Part shown: positions 18,206 through 27,800 of the stretch, one piece after another
Layout: every line of letters begins with the position of its first letter
How positions within the stretch are numbered: the first letter of the stretch is position 1
Origin: CAWGOF01 sp963824225
GTDB taxonomy: Bacteria; Acidobacteriota; Polarisedimenticolia; Polarisedimenticolales; Polarisedimenticolaceae
Length of the DNA: 64,000 nt
Assembly: GCA_963824225.1 (NCBI GenBank)
Contig: CAWGOF010000002.1
Span: 806,001 to 870,000, forward strand
Direction: 5' to 3'
Notes under the pieces: generated by a model
The model's database searches: none
The model's input: the letters and a program-made list of their open reading frames with translations, nothing else
Told to the model about the DNA's origin: nothing
Translations under genes and position numbers: made by a program

Positions 18206-19479
18206 TCACGCCGCGAGATGCGGGCGTAGGTCGTCCAGCTCGGGGCCGATCTCGGTGGAGTGCGTCGGACGGTCGAGCAGCTCGGCCAGCCGCGGTGGAG
18301 GCGGGATCGTCCGCCCGACGAGCGGCTCGACGATCGCTTCGAACTTCGCCGGATGCGCGGTGGCCACGACGACCCAGTCCGCGGGTCCGAGCCCCTCGCG
18401 CACGTGGATCGCCGTCGCCGTGTGCGGACACCACACCCGGCCGTAGCGCAGCGGCCCCTCGGCGATCGCCCCGCGGATCGTCGCATCGTCGACCGATACC
18501 GCGGTCGCGTCGGCGAGGAGCGCCTCCCGATCGCGGTACAGGTGGAACAGCCGCTCCATGTTGCTCGGATCGCCGACGTCCATCGCGTTGGCCAGGGTCG
18601 GCCTGGACGGGCGCGGACGCCATGCGCCGGTCTCGAACCAGTCGACGATCGGGCGATTGGCGTTCGTCGCCAAGGCCACGCGGCGCACGGGGAAGCCGAT
18701 GCGCTTGGCCCAGAACGCGCCCACGGCGTTGCCGACGTTGCCGGTCGGGACGACGAACCCCGGCGGCGCGCCGGTCTCTCGGACGCGCCACACCGACGCC
18801 GCGGCGTAGTACGCGACCTGCGGCAGCAGGCGGCCGATGTTGATGCTGTTCGCCGAGGTCAGGCGGGACTCGCGCTGGATCGTCTCGTCGGCGAACGCGG
18901 CCTTGGCCATGCGCTGGCAGTCGTCGAACGTGCCGCGGACGGAGAACGCCTGGACGTTGCCACCCAGCACGTCAGCTGGTGCTCCTGCCGTGGCGACACG
19001 CCGCCCTTCGGGTAGAGCACGATCACGCGCGCGTGTGGGCGCCCTGCGAATGCGGCGGCGACCGCCCCGCCCGTATCGCCCGACGTGGCGACGAGGACCG
19101 TCACGGGCCGCGGGTCGTCGCCTTCGGTAGATCTTGCTTCGACGCACGCGGCGAGGAACCGGGCGCCGAAGTCCTTGAACGCCGCCGTCGGTCCGTGGAA
19201 CAGCTCGAGCACCGCGGTCGCCTGGCCCAACGGCACGAGCGGGACCGGGAAGTCGAACGCGCGACGGCACAGCTCCTCGAGCTGGGGCCCGAGCGGATCG
19301 TCGTGCAGGAACGGCTCGAGCACGACGGCCGCCGCATCGGCGAACGTCGCCGCCGCACCGACCCGCTCCGGATCGAGCGCCGGGAAGCGATCGGGAACAT
19401 ACAGCCCGCCGTCCGGGGCGAGGCCCTGGCCGAGCGCCGTCGAGAACGACACGGCGGGCGCACGCCCACGCGTGCTCAC
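18206..19479 (-). pseudogene. thrC: Threonine synthase, interrupted by one frameshift
   Basis: Converts O-phosphohomoserine to threonine with PLP. The N-terminal part (STALGQGLAPDGGLYVP, AFKDFGARFLA with the PLP lysine, VLVATSGDTGGAV, VLYPKGGVSPRQEHQLT) and the C-terminal part (VLGGNVQAFSVRGTFDDCQ, SANSINIGRLLPQVAYY, PTGNVGNA) are both intact and typical of the long ThrC type. They lie in different frames joined at about 18972. The segment should read QLTVLGGN and needs one extra base. The 1,274-nt span is one base short of 425 codons. The GTG start at 19479 overlaps the thrB stop (GTGA). If real, the cell would be a threonine auxotroph unless a second copy exists. Error is as likely. Confidence 0.85.
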
Positions 19480-20450
19480 GAATCGCACGCCGACCCGTTC
19501 GCGCCGTCGACGATGTGCGCTCCCGCCGACCCCAGCCTGCCGGTCCAGCTTTCCGCCGGGAGGCCGCTGCGCCGGAACGCCTCGCGCACTTCCTCGGCCA
19601 CGGCTTCGGCCAACGCTCCGCCGCGAACCCAGGCAAACACGCTGGGACCCGAGCCGGAGATGGCGAACGCGAACGCGCCCGACCCGATCGCGGAGCTCCG
19701 TGCCTCGTCGAAGCCCGGGATCAGCCGCGCCCGCTGTGGCCCGGCGATCAGGTCGACCATCGAGGCCTCGACGAGACCCGGGTCGTCCCGGTAGCAGCCG
19801 GCGACGAAACCCGCGAGGCGCATCGATTGCTCGACGAACGTCCCGAGCGCCACGTGGTGGGCGAGCATCGCGCGCGCGGCGCGCGTCTCGACGCGCAGCC
19901 GCGGATGGACCACCACGTAGGCGATGTTCCTCGGGACGGGCAGGTCGACGATGCGTGGCGGATCGCGACTGACGACCGCGGTCAACCCGCCGTGCAGGCA
20001 CGGAGCGGCGTTGTCCGCGTGCGGCGCACCGCTGGCCGCCGATTCCCCGACAAGGGCGTAGCCCAGGAGCCGAGCGCGGTCGAGCCCGAGGTCGAGCAGC
20101 CGATCGGCCGCGACGACCGCGCCCACGGCGGACGCCGCGGAGCCACCCATCCCCGAGCCGAGCGGGATCCCCTTGTGCACGGCGACGCCGAGGCGGCGCT
20201 CGATCCGCAGGTCGTCGACCATCGCTCGCAGGGCCACGGAGGCGGTGTTGCGCCGCGGATCGGTCGGCACGTCGCTCACGATGCCGTCGACCCGGTCCAC
20301 GACGACGGGCTCGGGCTGGTCGTCGGCGATCCGCACGGTCACGCGGTCGCCGACGCCGTCGAGCGCGAACCCCAGCACGTCGAAGCCCACCGCGACATTG
20401 GCGACGGTCGCCGGCGCGAACGCGGTCACGCCTGATGCTTGCGCGCCCAT
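19476..20450 (-). CDS. thrB: Homoserine kinase (GHMP family)
   Basis: A 324-residue GHMP kinase that phosphorylates homoserine before ThrC. FAPATVANVAVGFDVLG is the typical start, KGIPLGSGMGGSAASAVGA the ATP-binding GHMP loop, and FAISGSGPSVFA the C-terminal GHMP motif. I list the ATG at 20450. A GTG at 20429 would start the protein at the family-typical position and is a real alternative. It overlaps thrC by four bases, so the two are translationally coupled. No homoserine dehydrogenase is in the window. The divergent gene at 20473 leaves only 22 bp for both 5' ends. Confidence 0.92.
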   Translation of the reverse strand: MGAQASGVTAFAPATVANVAVGFDVLGFALDGVGDRVTVRIADDQPEPVVVDRVDGIVSDVPTDPRRNTASVALRAMVDDLRIERRLGVAVHKGIPLGSGMGGSAASAVGAVVAADRLLDLGLDRARLLGYALVGESAASGAPHADNAAPCLHGGLTAVVSRDPPRIVDLPVPRNIAYVVVHPRLRVETRAARAMLAHHVALGTFVEQSMRLAGFVAGCYRDDPGLVEASMVDLIAGPQRARLIPGFDEARSSAIGSGAFAFAISGSGPSVFAWVRGGALAEAVAEEVREAFRRSGLPAESWTGRLGSAGAHIVDGANGSACDS

Positions 20451-20472
20451 GAGCGCGGATAGAATAGCGCGC

Positions 20473-21000
20473 ATGGGGCTCCTCGATCGCTTGGCGCTCG
20501 ACGATCTCGCGCCGGCGCGGGTCTGGGCCGCGCTCGACGCCGACACGCGACGCCAAGCCGCGGAGTCGCTGTACCGCGGCGAGCGTTCGAGCGAGGTCGG
20601 ACGAGGCCACGCCGACCTGGCGATCGCCGCACGGCTGCGGTTCCGCGAGATCGCCGTGCGCCGGCTGCCGATCGAGCGCCGGGTCCAGTACCTGATCGGG
20701 CAGGTGCGGCCCGACGACTCGCTCGCGTCCTCGCTCCTGCTCGCGCTGCACCTCGATCGCCGGCGCCCGCTGCTCGAGCAGTTCCTGACGCGGCTGGGCA
20801 TTCCGAACGAGGACGGGCTGATCCGAGACGACCACGACCTGCGTCCGCCCGAGTCGGGCCTGTTGGCCCAGGCGGCGGAGGGGGCGTATCAGGATCACGC
20901 CGAGGCCGACGTCGACCTGTACCTGGCGAGCCTGCTGGCGATGGACGGCGACGTGTGGCGCGGCCTCGTTCCCGTGCTACGGGGTCGAGCCGGCGCTTGA
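20473..21000 (+). CDS. Unknown 175-residue protein coupled to RapA-like ATPase
   Basis: I do not recognise this family. The sequence is soluble, helical and rich in Leu, Arg and Asp. It opens with MGLLDRLALDDLAPARVW, has an Arg-rich middle (RLRFREIAVRRLPIERRVQYLIGQ) and an acidic C-terminal section (EADVDLYLASLLAMDGDVW). There are no Cys ligands, membrane spans or known nucleotide motifs. Its stop overlaps the TTG start of the RapA-like gene (TTGA), so the two products are probably made together and may form a complex. Only 22 bp separate its start from that of thrB on the other strand. Confidence 0.7.
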   Translation: MGLLDRLALDDLAPARVWAALDADTRRQAAESLYRGERSSEVGRGHADLAIAARLRFREIAVRRLPIERRVQYLIGQVRPDDSLASSLLLALHLDRRRPLLEQFLTRLGIPNEDGLIRDDHDLRPPESGLLAQAAEGAYQDHAEADVDLYLASLLAMDGDVWRGLVPVLRGRAGA

Positions 21001-23537
21001 CGAGCTGGGCCGAGGGCGCGCGGCTGACCCACCGGCACAACCCCGAGCTGGGCGTGGGTGTCGTGCAGCGGGTCGAGGGCCGGACGCTGGTCGTGCTGTT
21101 CCCGCGATCAGGCACGACCATGCGCATCGCCGCTGGATCGGACGCCCTGCGACCGCTCGAGTTCCGTGCGGGCGCGCGTGTCCGCGTGGGCTCGACCGGC
21201 ACGACCGCCGTCGTCGACGAGGTCGAGACCGAGTCAAGGGTCCGGCTCGACGACGGACGGCGCGTCGAAGCGGCGGAGCTGTGGCCGCTCGAGGACGACA
21301 GCTCGCCGTGGGATCGCCTGGCGGTGGGCGACGTCGACGACCTCGACGCGCTCGCGCTGCGGCTCGACGCGCTGCGCCTCGCCGAGCGGCGCGAGGCCGA
21401 CGGCCTGGGCTCGTTCCTCGGAGGTCGGATCCGGCTCTTTCCGCACCAGCTGTGGGTCGCCGAGCGCGCCACACGGTCGGATCCCGTGCGCTGGCTCCTG
21501 GCCGACGAGGTCGGCTTGGGCAAGACGGTCGAGGCGTGCCTGATCCTCAACCACTTGCTACGCACGGCGCGGGCCACGACCGTCCTCGTCGTGGCGCCCG
21601 AGACGCTGACCGTCCAGTGGCTGGGCGAGCTGTGGCGCAAGTACCACCGGGTGTTCGTCCTGCTCGACGACAAGCGGCTCGCCGACGTGGACCGGGACTA
21701 CGGCTCGGGGTTCAATCCGTTCGAGGCCTACCCCGCCGCGGTCGTGAGCCTCGAGCGGCTGGCCGCGAGCCCGCGCCTCGTCGAGCAAGCGGTCGAGTCG
21801 CGGATCGATGCGCTGATCGTCGACGAGGCGCACCGCCTGAGGCGTCCGCCGGGACACCCGGGCGACCCGTCGTACCGGGCGATCCGCCCGATCGCCGATC
21901 TCGGACGGCACGTGATGCTCCTGACCGCGACACCGCTCGACGAGGACGCGCACGGATTCTTCCGCTTGCTGCAGATCCTCCGACCTGGCGAGTTTCCGGA
22001 GGACGAGCGGCTCGAGGCCCGGATCGACCGCGACGACCCGCTTCCGCCGTGCACGAGCGCGACGCGCCGCGCGGACATCGGCGGACTGCCGCCACGTGTG
22101 CCGCGACCGATCGATCTGTCCGCGGCCGCCTGGGACGTGCAGGCGCGCCTCGAGGCCGCTCTGCGCGCACAGCCGGCGGACGGGCCCGTCGCGCGGCGCG
22201 AGAAGGCCCGGCGGATCCGGCTGGCCCTCGAGTCGGGCGCCGCGGTCGATGAGGCGCTCGCGCCGCAGGACCACCTGACGCGGGGTCTCGCCCGCGAGGC
22301 CCTGGACCGCGATCCGCGGATCGCGTGGCTCGCGCGCGAGGGTCCGGCGTGGCGCGACGACGGCGACAAGACGCTCGTGTTCGTGCGCGGGAGAGCGACG
22401 CTCGAGGCGCTGCGCGCGGCACTCAGCCGGTTGGCCCAGCTGCGCACCGGGACGTTCCACGAGGACCTGTCGCAAGGGCAGGCGGACATCGAGGTCGCAC
22501 AGTTCCGGCTCCCGACCGGGCCGTCGCTCCTGGTATCGACCGAATGCGGCGGAGAGGGCCGGAACTTCGAGTTCTGCACGCGCCTCGTGCTGTTCGACCT
22601 CCCGTGGAACCCGATGACCGTGGAGCAGCGGATCGGCCGGCTCGACCGCATCGGCCGCGAGGTGCCGGTCGAGATCGCCTATTTCCGTCCCCCTGGAGGC
22701 ATCGCCGCCACCGTCGCGGCGCTCTACGAGTCGCTGGGCTTGCTCGAGCGACCGCTCGGTAGCGTCGAGCGCGAGCTGGGCGAGGTCGAGGCCGCGATCG
22801 AGGAGCTGGCGCTCGATGCGCCGGCCGATCTCACGGCGTTCGGCGCCGACCGGTTCGCGCGCATCGTCGGAGACGCCGATCGTGCGTGGGAGCGGGTGCG
22901 CGCGGCAGCGCATCAGGCCCTGCACCGGGATCCGTACCAGCCGGAGAACGCCGAGGCGATCCTGGCCCGCGTCCCGCCCGATCTCGAGGAGCTGACCGAG
23001 GAGGTCGTCCTCGGCACGGCGGCCCGGCTCGATCTGCACGTCGAGCCGCACCGGGACGGCACGCGGCATTCGATCGAGCTGTCGCACGGCGCGCGGGTCG
23101 AGAGCCTCCCCGGCGTAGCGCCGCGGTCGAGCTTTCTCGGCACGTTCGACCGCGACGAGGCGGTGCGCGACGAAGGGATCGACTTCTTCGCCTCGGGCCA
23201 CCCGCTGGTCGAGGGCGTGCTGGCCTGGCTCGACGAGAGCGATCTCGGCCGGGTCGGTCTGCTCGACGTGCGCGGCGAGGCGGGTCAGGAGGCGTTCGGC
23301 GTTCTCGCGGTGTACCGCGACGCGGGGCAGGTCGTCGGCGTGGCCCTCGACCCCGCGGGGCGCGAGCGACCCGAATGGGCCGCGCGGCTCCTCGCCCGGC
23401 CCCTGCGCAGCCGGCGCGTGCGCGCCGAGACGTGGACCGGCCGCGCCGAGTGGCCCAAGCTCGTCCGCGCGGTCGCCCGCCGTCTCGACGGCCGCGGGAT
23501 CCCGTTCGCCGTCGCGGCGTTCCGAATCGGCGGCTAA
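20997..23537 (+). CDS. rapA: RapA/HepA-like SNF2-family ATPase
   Basis: An 846-residue Swi2/Snf2 ATPase resembling RapA, which recycles RNA polymerase (E. coli RapA is 968 residues). The N-terminus matches RapA's Tudor-like region (NPELGVGVVQRVEGRTLVVLFP is its hallmark). Helicase motifs are FPHQL and ADEVGLGKTVEA (I), VPETL-like VAPETLTVQW, VDEAHRL (II), LLTATPL (III), STECGGEGRNFEF (V) and NPMTVEQRIGRLDRIGR (VI). The C-terminal third is diverged. The TTG start at 20997 overlaps the previous stop and begins the RapA-like sequence almost at once. A phage-defence or DNA-repair SNF2 role is possible, but the N-terminal match favours RNA-polymerase recycling. Confidence 0.85.
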   Translation: MTSWAEGARLTHRHNPELGVGVVQRVEGRTLVVLFPRSGTTMRIAAGSDALRPLEFRAGARVRVGSTGTTAVVDEVETESRVRLDDGRRVEAAELWPLEDDSSPWDRLAVGDVDDLDALALRLDALRLAERREADGLGSFLGGRIRLFPHQLWVAERATRSDPVRWLLADEVGLGKTVEACLILNHLLRTARATTVLVVAPETLTVQWLGELWRKYHRVFVLLDDKRLADVDRDYGSGFNPFEAYPAAVVSLERLAASPRLVEQAVESRIDALIVDEAHRLRRPPGHPGDPSYRAIRPIADLGRHVMLLTATPLDEDAHGFFRLLQILRPGEFPEDERLEARIDRDDPLPPCTSATRRADIGGLPPRVPRPIDLSAAAWDVQARLEAALRAQPADGPVARREKARRIRLALESGAAVDEALAPQDHLTRGLAREALDRDPRIAWLAREGPAWRDDGDKTLVFVRGRATLEALRAALSRLAQLRTGTFHEDLSQGQADIEVAQFRLPTGPSLLVSTECGGEGRNFEFCTRLVLFDLPWNPMTVEQRIGRLDRIGREVPVEIAYFRPPGGIAATVAALYESLGLLERPLGSVERELGEVEAAIEELALDAPADLTAFGADRFARIVGDADRAWERVRAAAHQALHRDPYQPENAEAILARVPPDLEELTEEVVLGTAARLDLHVEPHRDGTRHSIELSHGARVESLPGVAPRSSFLGTFDRDEAVRDEGIDFFASGHPLVEGVLAWLDESDLGRVGLLDVRGEAGQEAFGVLAVYRDAGQVVGVALDPAGRERPEWAARLLARPLRSRRVRAETWTGRAEWPKLVRAVARRLDGRGIPFAVAAFRIGG

Positions 23538-23692
23538 GCGGTCGGCGGCTAGGGCCGTCCGCGGCCAGGCCGACCTGACGCGGGCCCGGTCCGCCCGTCT
23601 CTGACGGTGGGACCCTCCCGCGCCGTCGAGGCGTCGAGTCGAGAGTAGATTATGCGCACCGGATCGACGTTCCGTGAGTCGTCGGAGAAGCA

Positions 23693-24307
23693 GTGGACAA
23701 GCTCGCGTTCGTGCGCGCCTGTCGCGAAGGCGGCGAGGCCGTCGAGGATGCCTTGCGGCTCCTCGACCGCTCGTACTACGCGGTGCTGTACCGGGACTGC
23801 CTGCGCAGCGTGCGCGACGCCGATGCGGCGCGTGATCTGGTCCAGGACACGTTCATCAAGGTCTGGCAGCGCTGCGCGACGTTCCACGGGGAATCCGAGC
23901 TGCTGTCGTGGATCCGGGCGATCCTGCGCCACACGATCCTCGACCGGCTGCGCCGGGGCGAGCGCGACGTGCCGATCGAGCGGGACGGGGCGATGAGCAC
24001 GGAGGTCGCGCGCGGCGTGGCCGCGCTGTCGGCCGAGCGGGTGCCGGCTCCCGAGGTCGAGCTGCGCCGGAAGCAGCTCGCCGAGTGCTTCGCCCGCTCG
24101 TGGGCCCGGTTCGAGCAGGCGTGCCCCGAGCACGCCGCGGTCATCGCGTGGATCGTGGAGGACGGCTTGCGCAACGAGCAGATCGCCGAGCTCCTGGGAC
24201 GGACACCGGGCGCGACGCGCGAGTTCGTGTCGCAATGCCGCAAGCGGGCCCGCACGCATCTCGCCGAGTGGTACGAGCTGGCGTTCGGCGCGAGGACCGA
24301 GGGATGA
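23693..24307 (+). CDS. ECF-type RNA polymerase sigma factor
   Basis: A 204-residue sigma-70 family factor. Region 2 is RDADAARDLVQDTFIKVWQR, followed by ELLSWIRAILRHTILDRLRR, a clear region 2.3-2.4. Region 4 is less canonical (AVIAWIVEDGLRNEQIAELLGRTPGATREFVSQCRKRARTHL) but keeps the helix-turn-helix. The GTG at 23693 has GGAG upstream. It overlaps the next gene (ATGA) and heads an apparent operon with a single-span membrane protein and a TPR-CHAT protease-like protein. That arrangement suggests it drives this operon under the membrane protein's control. Confidence 0.85.
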   Translation: MDKLAFVRACREGGEAVEDALRLLDRSYYAVLYRDCLRSVRDADAARDLVQDTFIKVWQRCATFHGESELLSWIRAILRHTILDRLRRGERDVPIERDGAMSTEVARGVAALSAERVPAPEVELRRKQLAECFARSWARFEQACPEHAAVIAWIVEDGLRNEQIAELLGRTPGATREFVSQCRKRARTHLAEWYELAFGARTEG

Positions 24308-24885
24308 GCGAAGACGACGATTCGAAATGGCTCGCGGCGCTCGCCGGTCGGACCGGACCGGATGACTCGGCGGCGGCACGGGAGGCCGATGCGCTGCGGG
24401 TCTCGGTCCTCGCGCGGACCGTCCTCGACGACCCGTCGGTTCGGCTGCGCGACCCCGCGCGCGAGGCGCAGCTGATCGAGCGCGCGATGCGCGCGGGCCT
24501 CGTGCCGCGGCGCCGGACGAGCGCGTGGAGCGGCTTTTGGACGCCGCTGCGCGGCGCTCTCGCCGTCGCCGCCCTCGCGTGCTTCGCCCTGACGCTGGGT
24601 CTGTGGCTGCGGCCTGCGGGTCCACCCGAGGTCGTGCGCTCGGCGGACGGCATCGTGCGCCTCGAGGCGCCGGACCCGCTCCTGCGACAGCGCCAGATCG
24701 TCGACGAGCTCCGCGTGGCCGGCGTGCAGGCCACGGCCTACGAGCGGCTCGGCCGCGCGGGGATCGACGCCGATCTGCCGCTCCCGATCCCCGTCGACGT
24801 GCGGGCCGTGCTCGAGCGGAACGCCATTCCGCTCCCCGAGGACGGGGTTCTGCGCGTGGAGATCGCCGCTCCGGTCCCGCAATGA
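24304..24885 (+). CDS. Single-span membrane protein, candidate anti-sigma factor
   Basis: A 193-residue protein with one transmembrane segment at about residues 84-103 (ALAVAALACFALTLGLWL). The N-terminal ~80 residues are acidic then basic and would be cytoplasmic. The C-terminal ~90 residues would be periplasmic and contain PLPIPVDVRAVLERNAIPLP. This is the topology of ECF anti-sigma factors, but the zinc anti-sigma motif (HxxxCxxC) is absent and sequence similarity is not evident. The inference rests on topology and on four-base overlaps with the sigma gene before it and the CHAT gene after it. Confidence 0.7.
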   Translation: MSEDDDSKWLAALAGRTGPDDSAAAREADALRVSVLARTVLDDPSVRLRDPAREAQLIERAMRAGLVPRRRTSAWSGFWTPLRGALAVAALACFALTLGLWLRPAGPPEVVRSADGIVRLEAPDPLLRQRQIVDELRVAGVQATAYERLGRAGIDADLPLPIPVDVRAVLERNAIPLPEDGVLRVEIAAPVPQ

Positions 24886-27800
24886 CCGCGCCCCGTCCCG
24901 CGCTCGCCGTGGCTCTCCTGTGCTGCGCCCTGGCGGGGAGCGCGGGGGCGCAAGGCGTGACGCTCCCCGAAACGTGCTCGATCGATCCGCTCCCGCCGGA
25001 CGACGTGACCCCGCTGACCGAGCTTCGCGCGCGCGTCGAGGCGCTGGCCGAGACCGACCCGACCGCCGCCGTGCGGTTGCTGTGCGCGACGATTCCGCGC
25101 GTCGCCCGCGAGCGCGGGGAGGACTCGGTCGAGCTCGCCTGGTGGGTCGGTTCCCTCGCCACACCGCTGATCGCGTACATGGACAAGCACGCCGAGGCGC
25201 TGCCGCTCCTCGAGCGGGCGCAGTCGATCCTCGAGCGCAGGCTCGGCCCGAACGCGGTCGAGCTGGCCGACATCCACGTGGCCCACGCGTGGACGGCGTT
25301 CCGCCAGGGCCGCATGAACGACGCTATCGCGGCCTGGCGCAACGCGCTGCGGATCCGCGAGATCTCGCCCGGCCCGCACGAGATCGAGCTGCAGAAGGTC
25401 CTCGTCGGCCTGGCCCAGGTCCAGGTCTCGCTGCGCGATTTCGCCGGGGCCCGGGCGGCGCTCGATCGAGCGTTCGCGATCCTCGAGCGGAATCACGCCG
25501 CGGTGAGCGAGGCCGCGGCGGCGATCGAGAACACCTACACGAACCTCGCGCTGCGCGAGGAGGACTTCGCCACCGCCCGGCGCCACGCCGAGCGCCAGAT
25601 CGAGATCGAGCGGCAGCTCGAGGGCGGTGCCCCGCAGCTCGTCCCGGCCTACGTCCTGCTCGGCCGGATCCTCGAGCGCCTCGACGAGTTCGAGGCCAGC
25701 GAGGACGCGCAGCGCGAGGCGATCCGGCTCTCCGAATCCGAGCACGGCCCGCTCCAGCGCCATCACCTGTCGGCGCTGACCCAGCTCGCGTCCCTGCTCC
25801 ACGCGCGGGGCCGGCCCGACGAGGCGCAGGTCCTGGCCCGGCGCGCGCTCGAGGTCGCCGAGACGACGCTCGGGCCCGACGCTCCGTGGCTCGTCCGCGT
25901 GCTGAGCTTGCTCGCGGAGATCGACCGCACTCTCGGCCAGCTGCCCGAGGCGCTGCGGATCTACGAGCGCGCGGGCACGATCCTCGAAAAGCACCCGAAC
26001 GATGTCGAGCGTCCGGTCGTCGTCGGTTACCTGCGCGGGCTCGGACTGCTCGAGCTCGACCTGGGTGACGTCGAAGCGGCGATGGGCACGCTCGATCGGG
26101 CGCTCGAGGCCACGGGGAGCGACGCGACCCTCTCGACCGAGCGCGCACGCGCGCTCCTGGCCCGCGCCGACGCGAGCCTGCGCGTCGGTCGGTCCGGCGC
26201 CCGCGGGAGGCTCGACGAGGCGCTGACGCTCTTCCGTACCCGGTTGCCCGAGTCGCACCCGACGATCCTGCAGGTGCTCAACGCGCTGTGTCGCGTCGAG
26301 ATCGACGAAGCTGCGAACGACGCGCCGGACTGCGACGAGGCCGCGCGGCGGGTCGAGGGGCCTGCCGGGACCGAGCCGGGGCTGCGCCAGGCGGTGTTCG
26401 ACAACGGGAGCCGCCTGGCCGAGCGCCGCGGGGAGACGGAGGCGGCCTACACGTTCGCGTTGCGCGGCCTCGCCGCAGCAGGAGCTCTCGGCACCCCCGA
26501 CCCGCTGTGGCGGGCCCAGATACGCGTCGCGCGGCTCGTCCGCGAACGCGACGATCCCGCGCTCGCCATCTTCTTCGGCAAGCAATCGATCGTGCAGATC
26601 GAGCGCATGCGCGGCTACTTCCTCGGCGAGGACCGGAGCCTCGATCGTGCGTTCCTTTTGGACAAGGTCGCGGTCTATCGCACGGTGGCCGACTGGCTGC
26701 TCGAGGCCGGGCGCATCGACGAGGGGCTCGAGGTCCTGGGCCTGCTGAAGTCCGCGGAGCTGTACGATTTCGCGCGGCGCGCCGTGCCGGCGGATGCGGA
26801 CGACGGCGGCCTGGCCCTCACGCCCGACGAGCAGGCGCTCGCCGCGAAGTACCAGGAGCTGCTCGCGGGCGGAAGCGACGGGGAAGAGATCGATCGCCTC
26901 AGCCGGCTGCGCGAAGCCGGGCGCCTGAGCGTGCAGGAGCGCGCGCGGCTCGACGCGCTGCTCGCGGGCCACGCCGAGGCCGAAGCCGCGCGGACCGAGC
27001 GGATGCGCCGGTTCATCTCGGAGCGCGCAGGACGAGCGGGGCCCGGCGCGGCCGCGCCCCCGGTCGAGCCGCCCGACCTCGCACGGTTCGGCCGAGAGAG
27101 CGCGGTCGCGTACTACGTGCTGACCGACGAGCACGTGCGGATCCTCGTCGCCGCGGGCGGCCGGTGGTCCGAGCAGCGGATCGCGCTCGACGGACCGGCG
27201 TTGCGCCGCGACATCGGGCGGCTCCTCGACCGCATCGAGCGCCGCGAGGACGTGCGCGCCGAGTCCGGCGCGCTCTACGATCTCCTGGCCCGGCCGGTCG
27301 TCGACGCCGCGCGGGCTGCGGGCGCCGCGCGGCTCGTGCTGTGGCTCGACGGAGCGCTGCGGTATCTACCGTTCGCCGCGCTGTGGGACGGCAAGCACTA
27401 CCTCGGCGAGAGCTATGCGATCGAGACCCTCGCCGCAGACGCCGATCGGACTGCCGGTGCGCGCGGCGCGCAGGATGCGTGGCGCGTGCGCGGCCTCGGA
27501 ACGACGCAGGCGGTGCTGGGGTATCAGGCGCTGCCCGCGGTGGCCGACGAGCTGTGCTCGATCATCGACGGCCCGATCACCGGGTTGACCGCGACCGTTG
27601 CCGCTTGCCCGACGCCAGGCACCGGAAGCGGCGCGCTGCGCGGCGAGGGGTTCGCCGATCTGGCGTTCACCGAGTCGCGGTTCCGTACGTTATTCGAGGG
27701 CCGGCGCGACTTCTCGGTCCTGCACCTGGGCACGCACTTCCATCTCCGCCCGGGCAACGCGATGCGCTCGTACCTCGTGCTGGGCGACGGCTCGAAGCTG

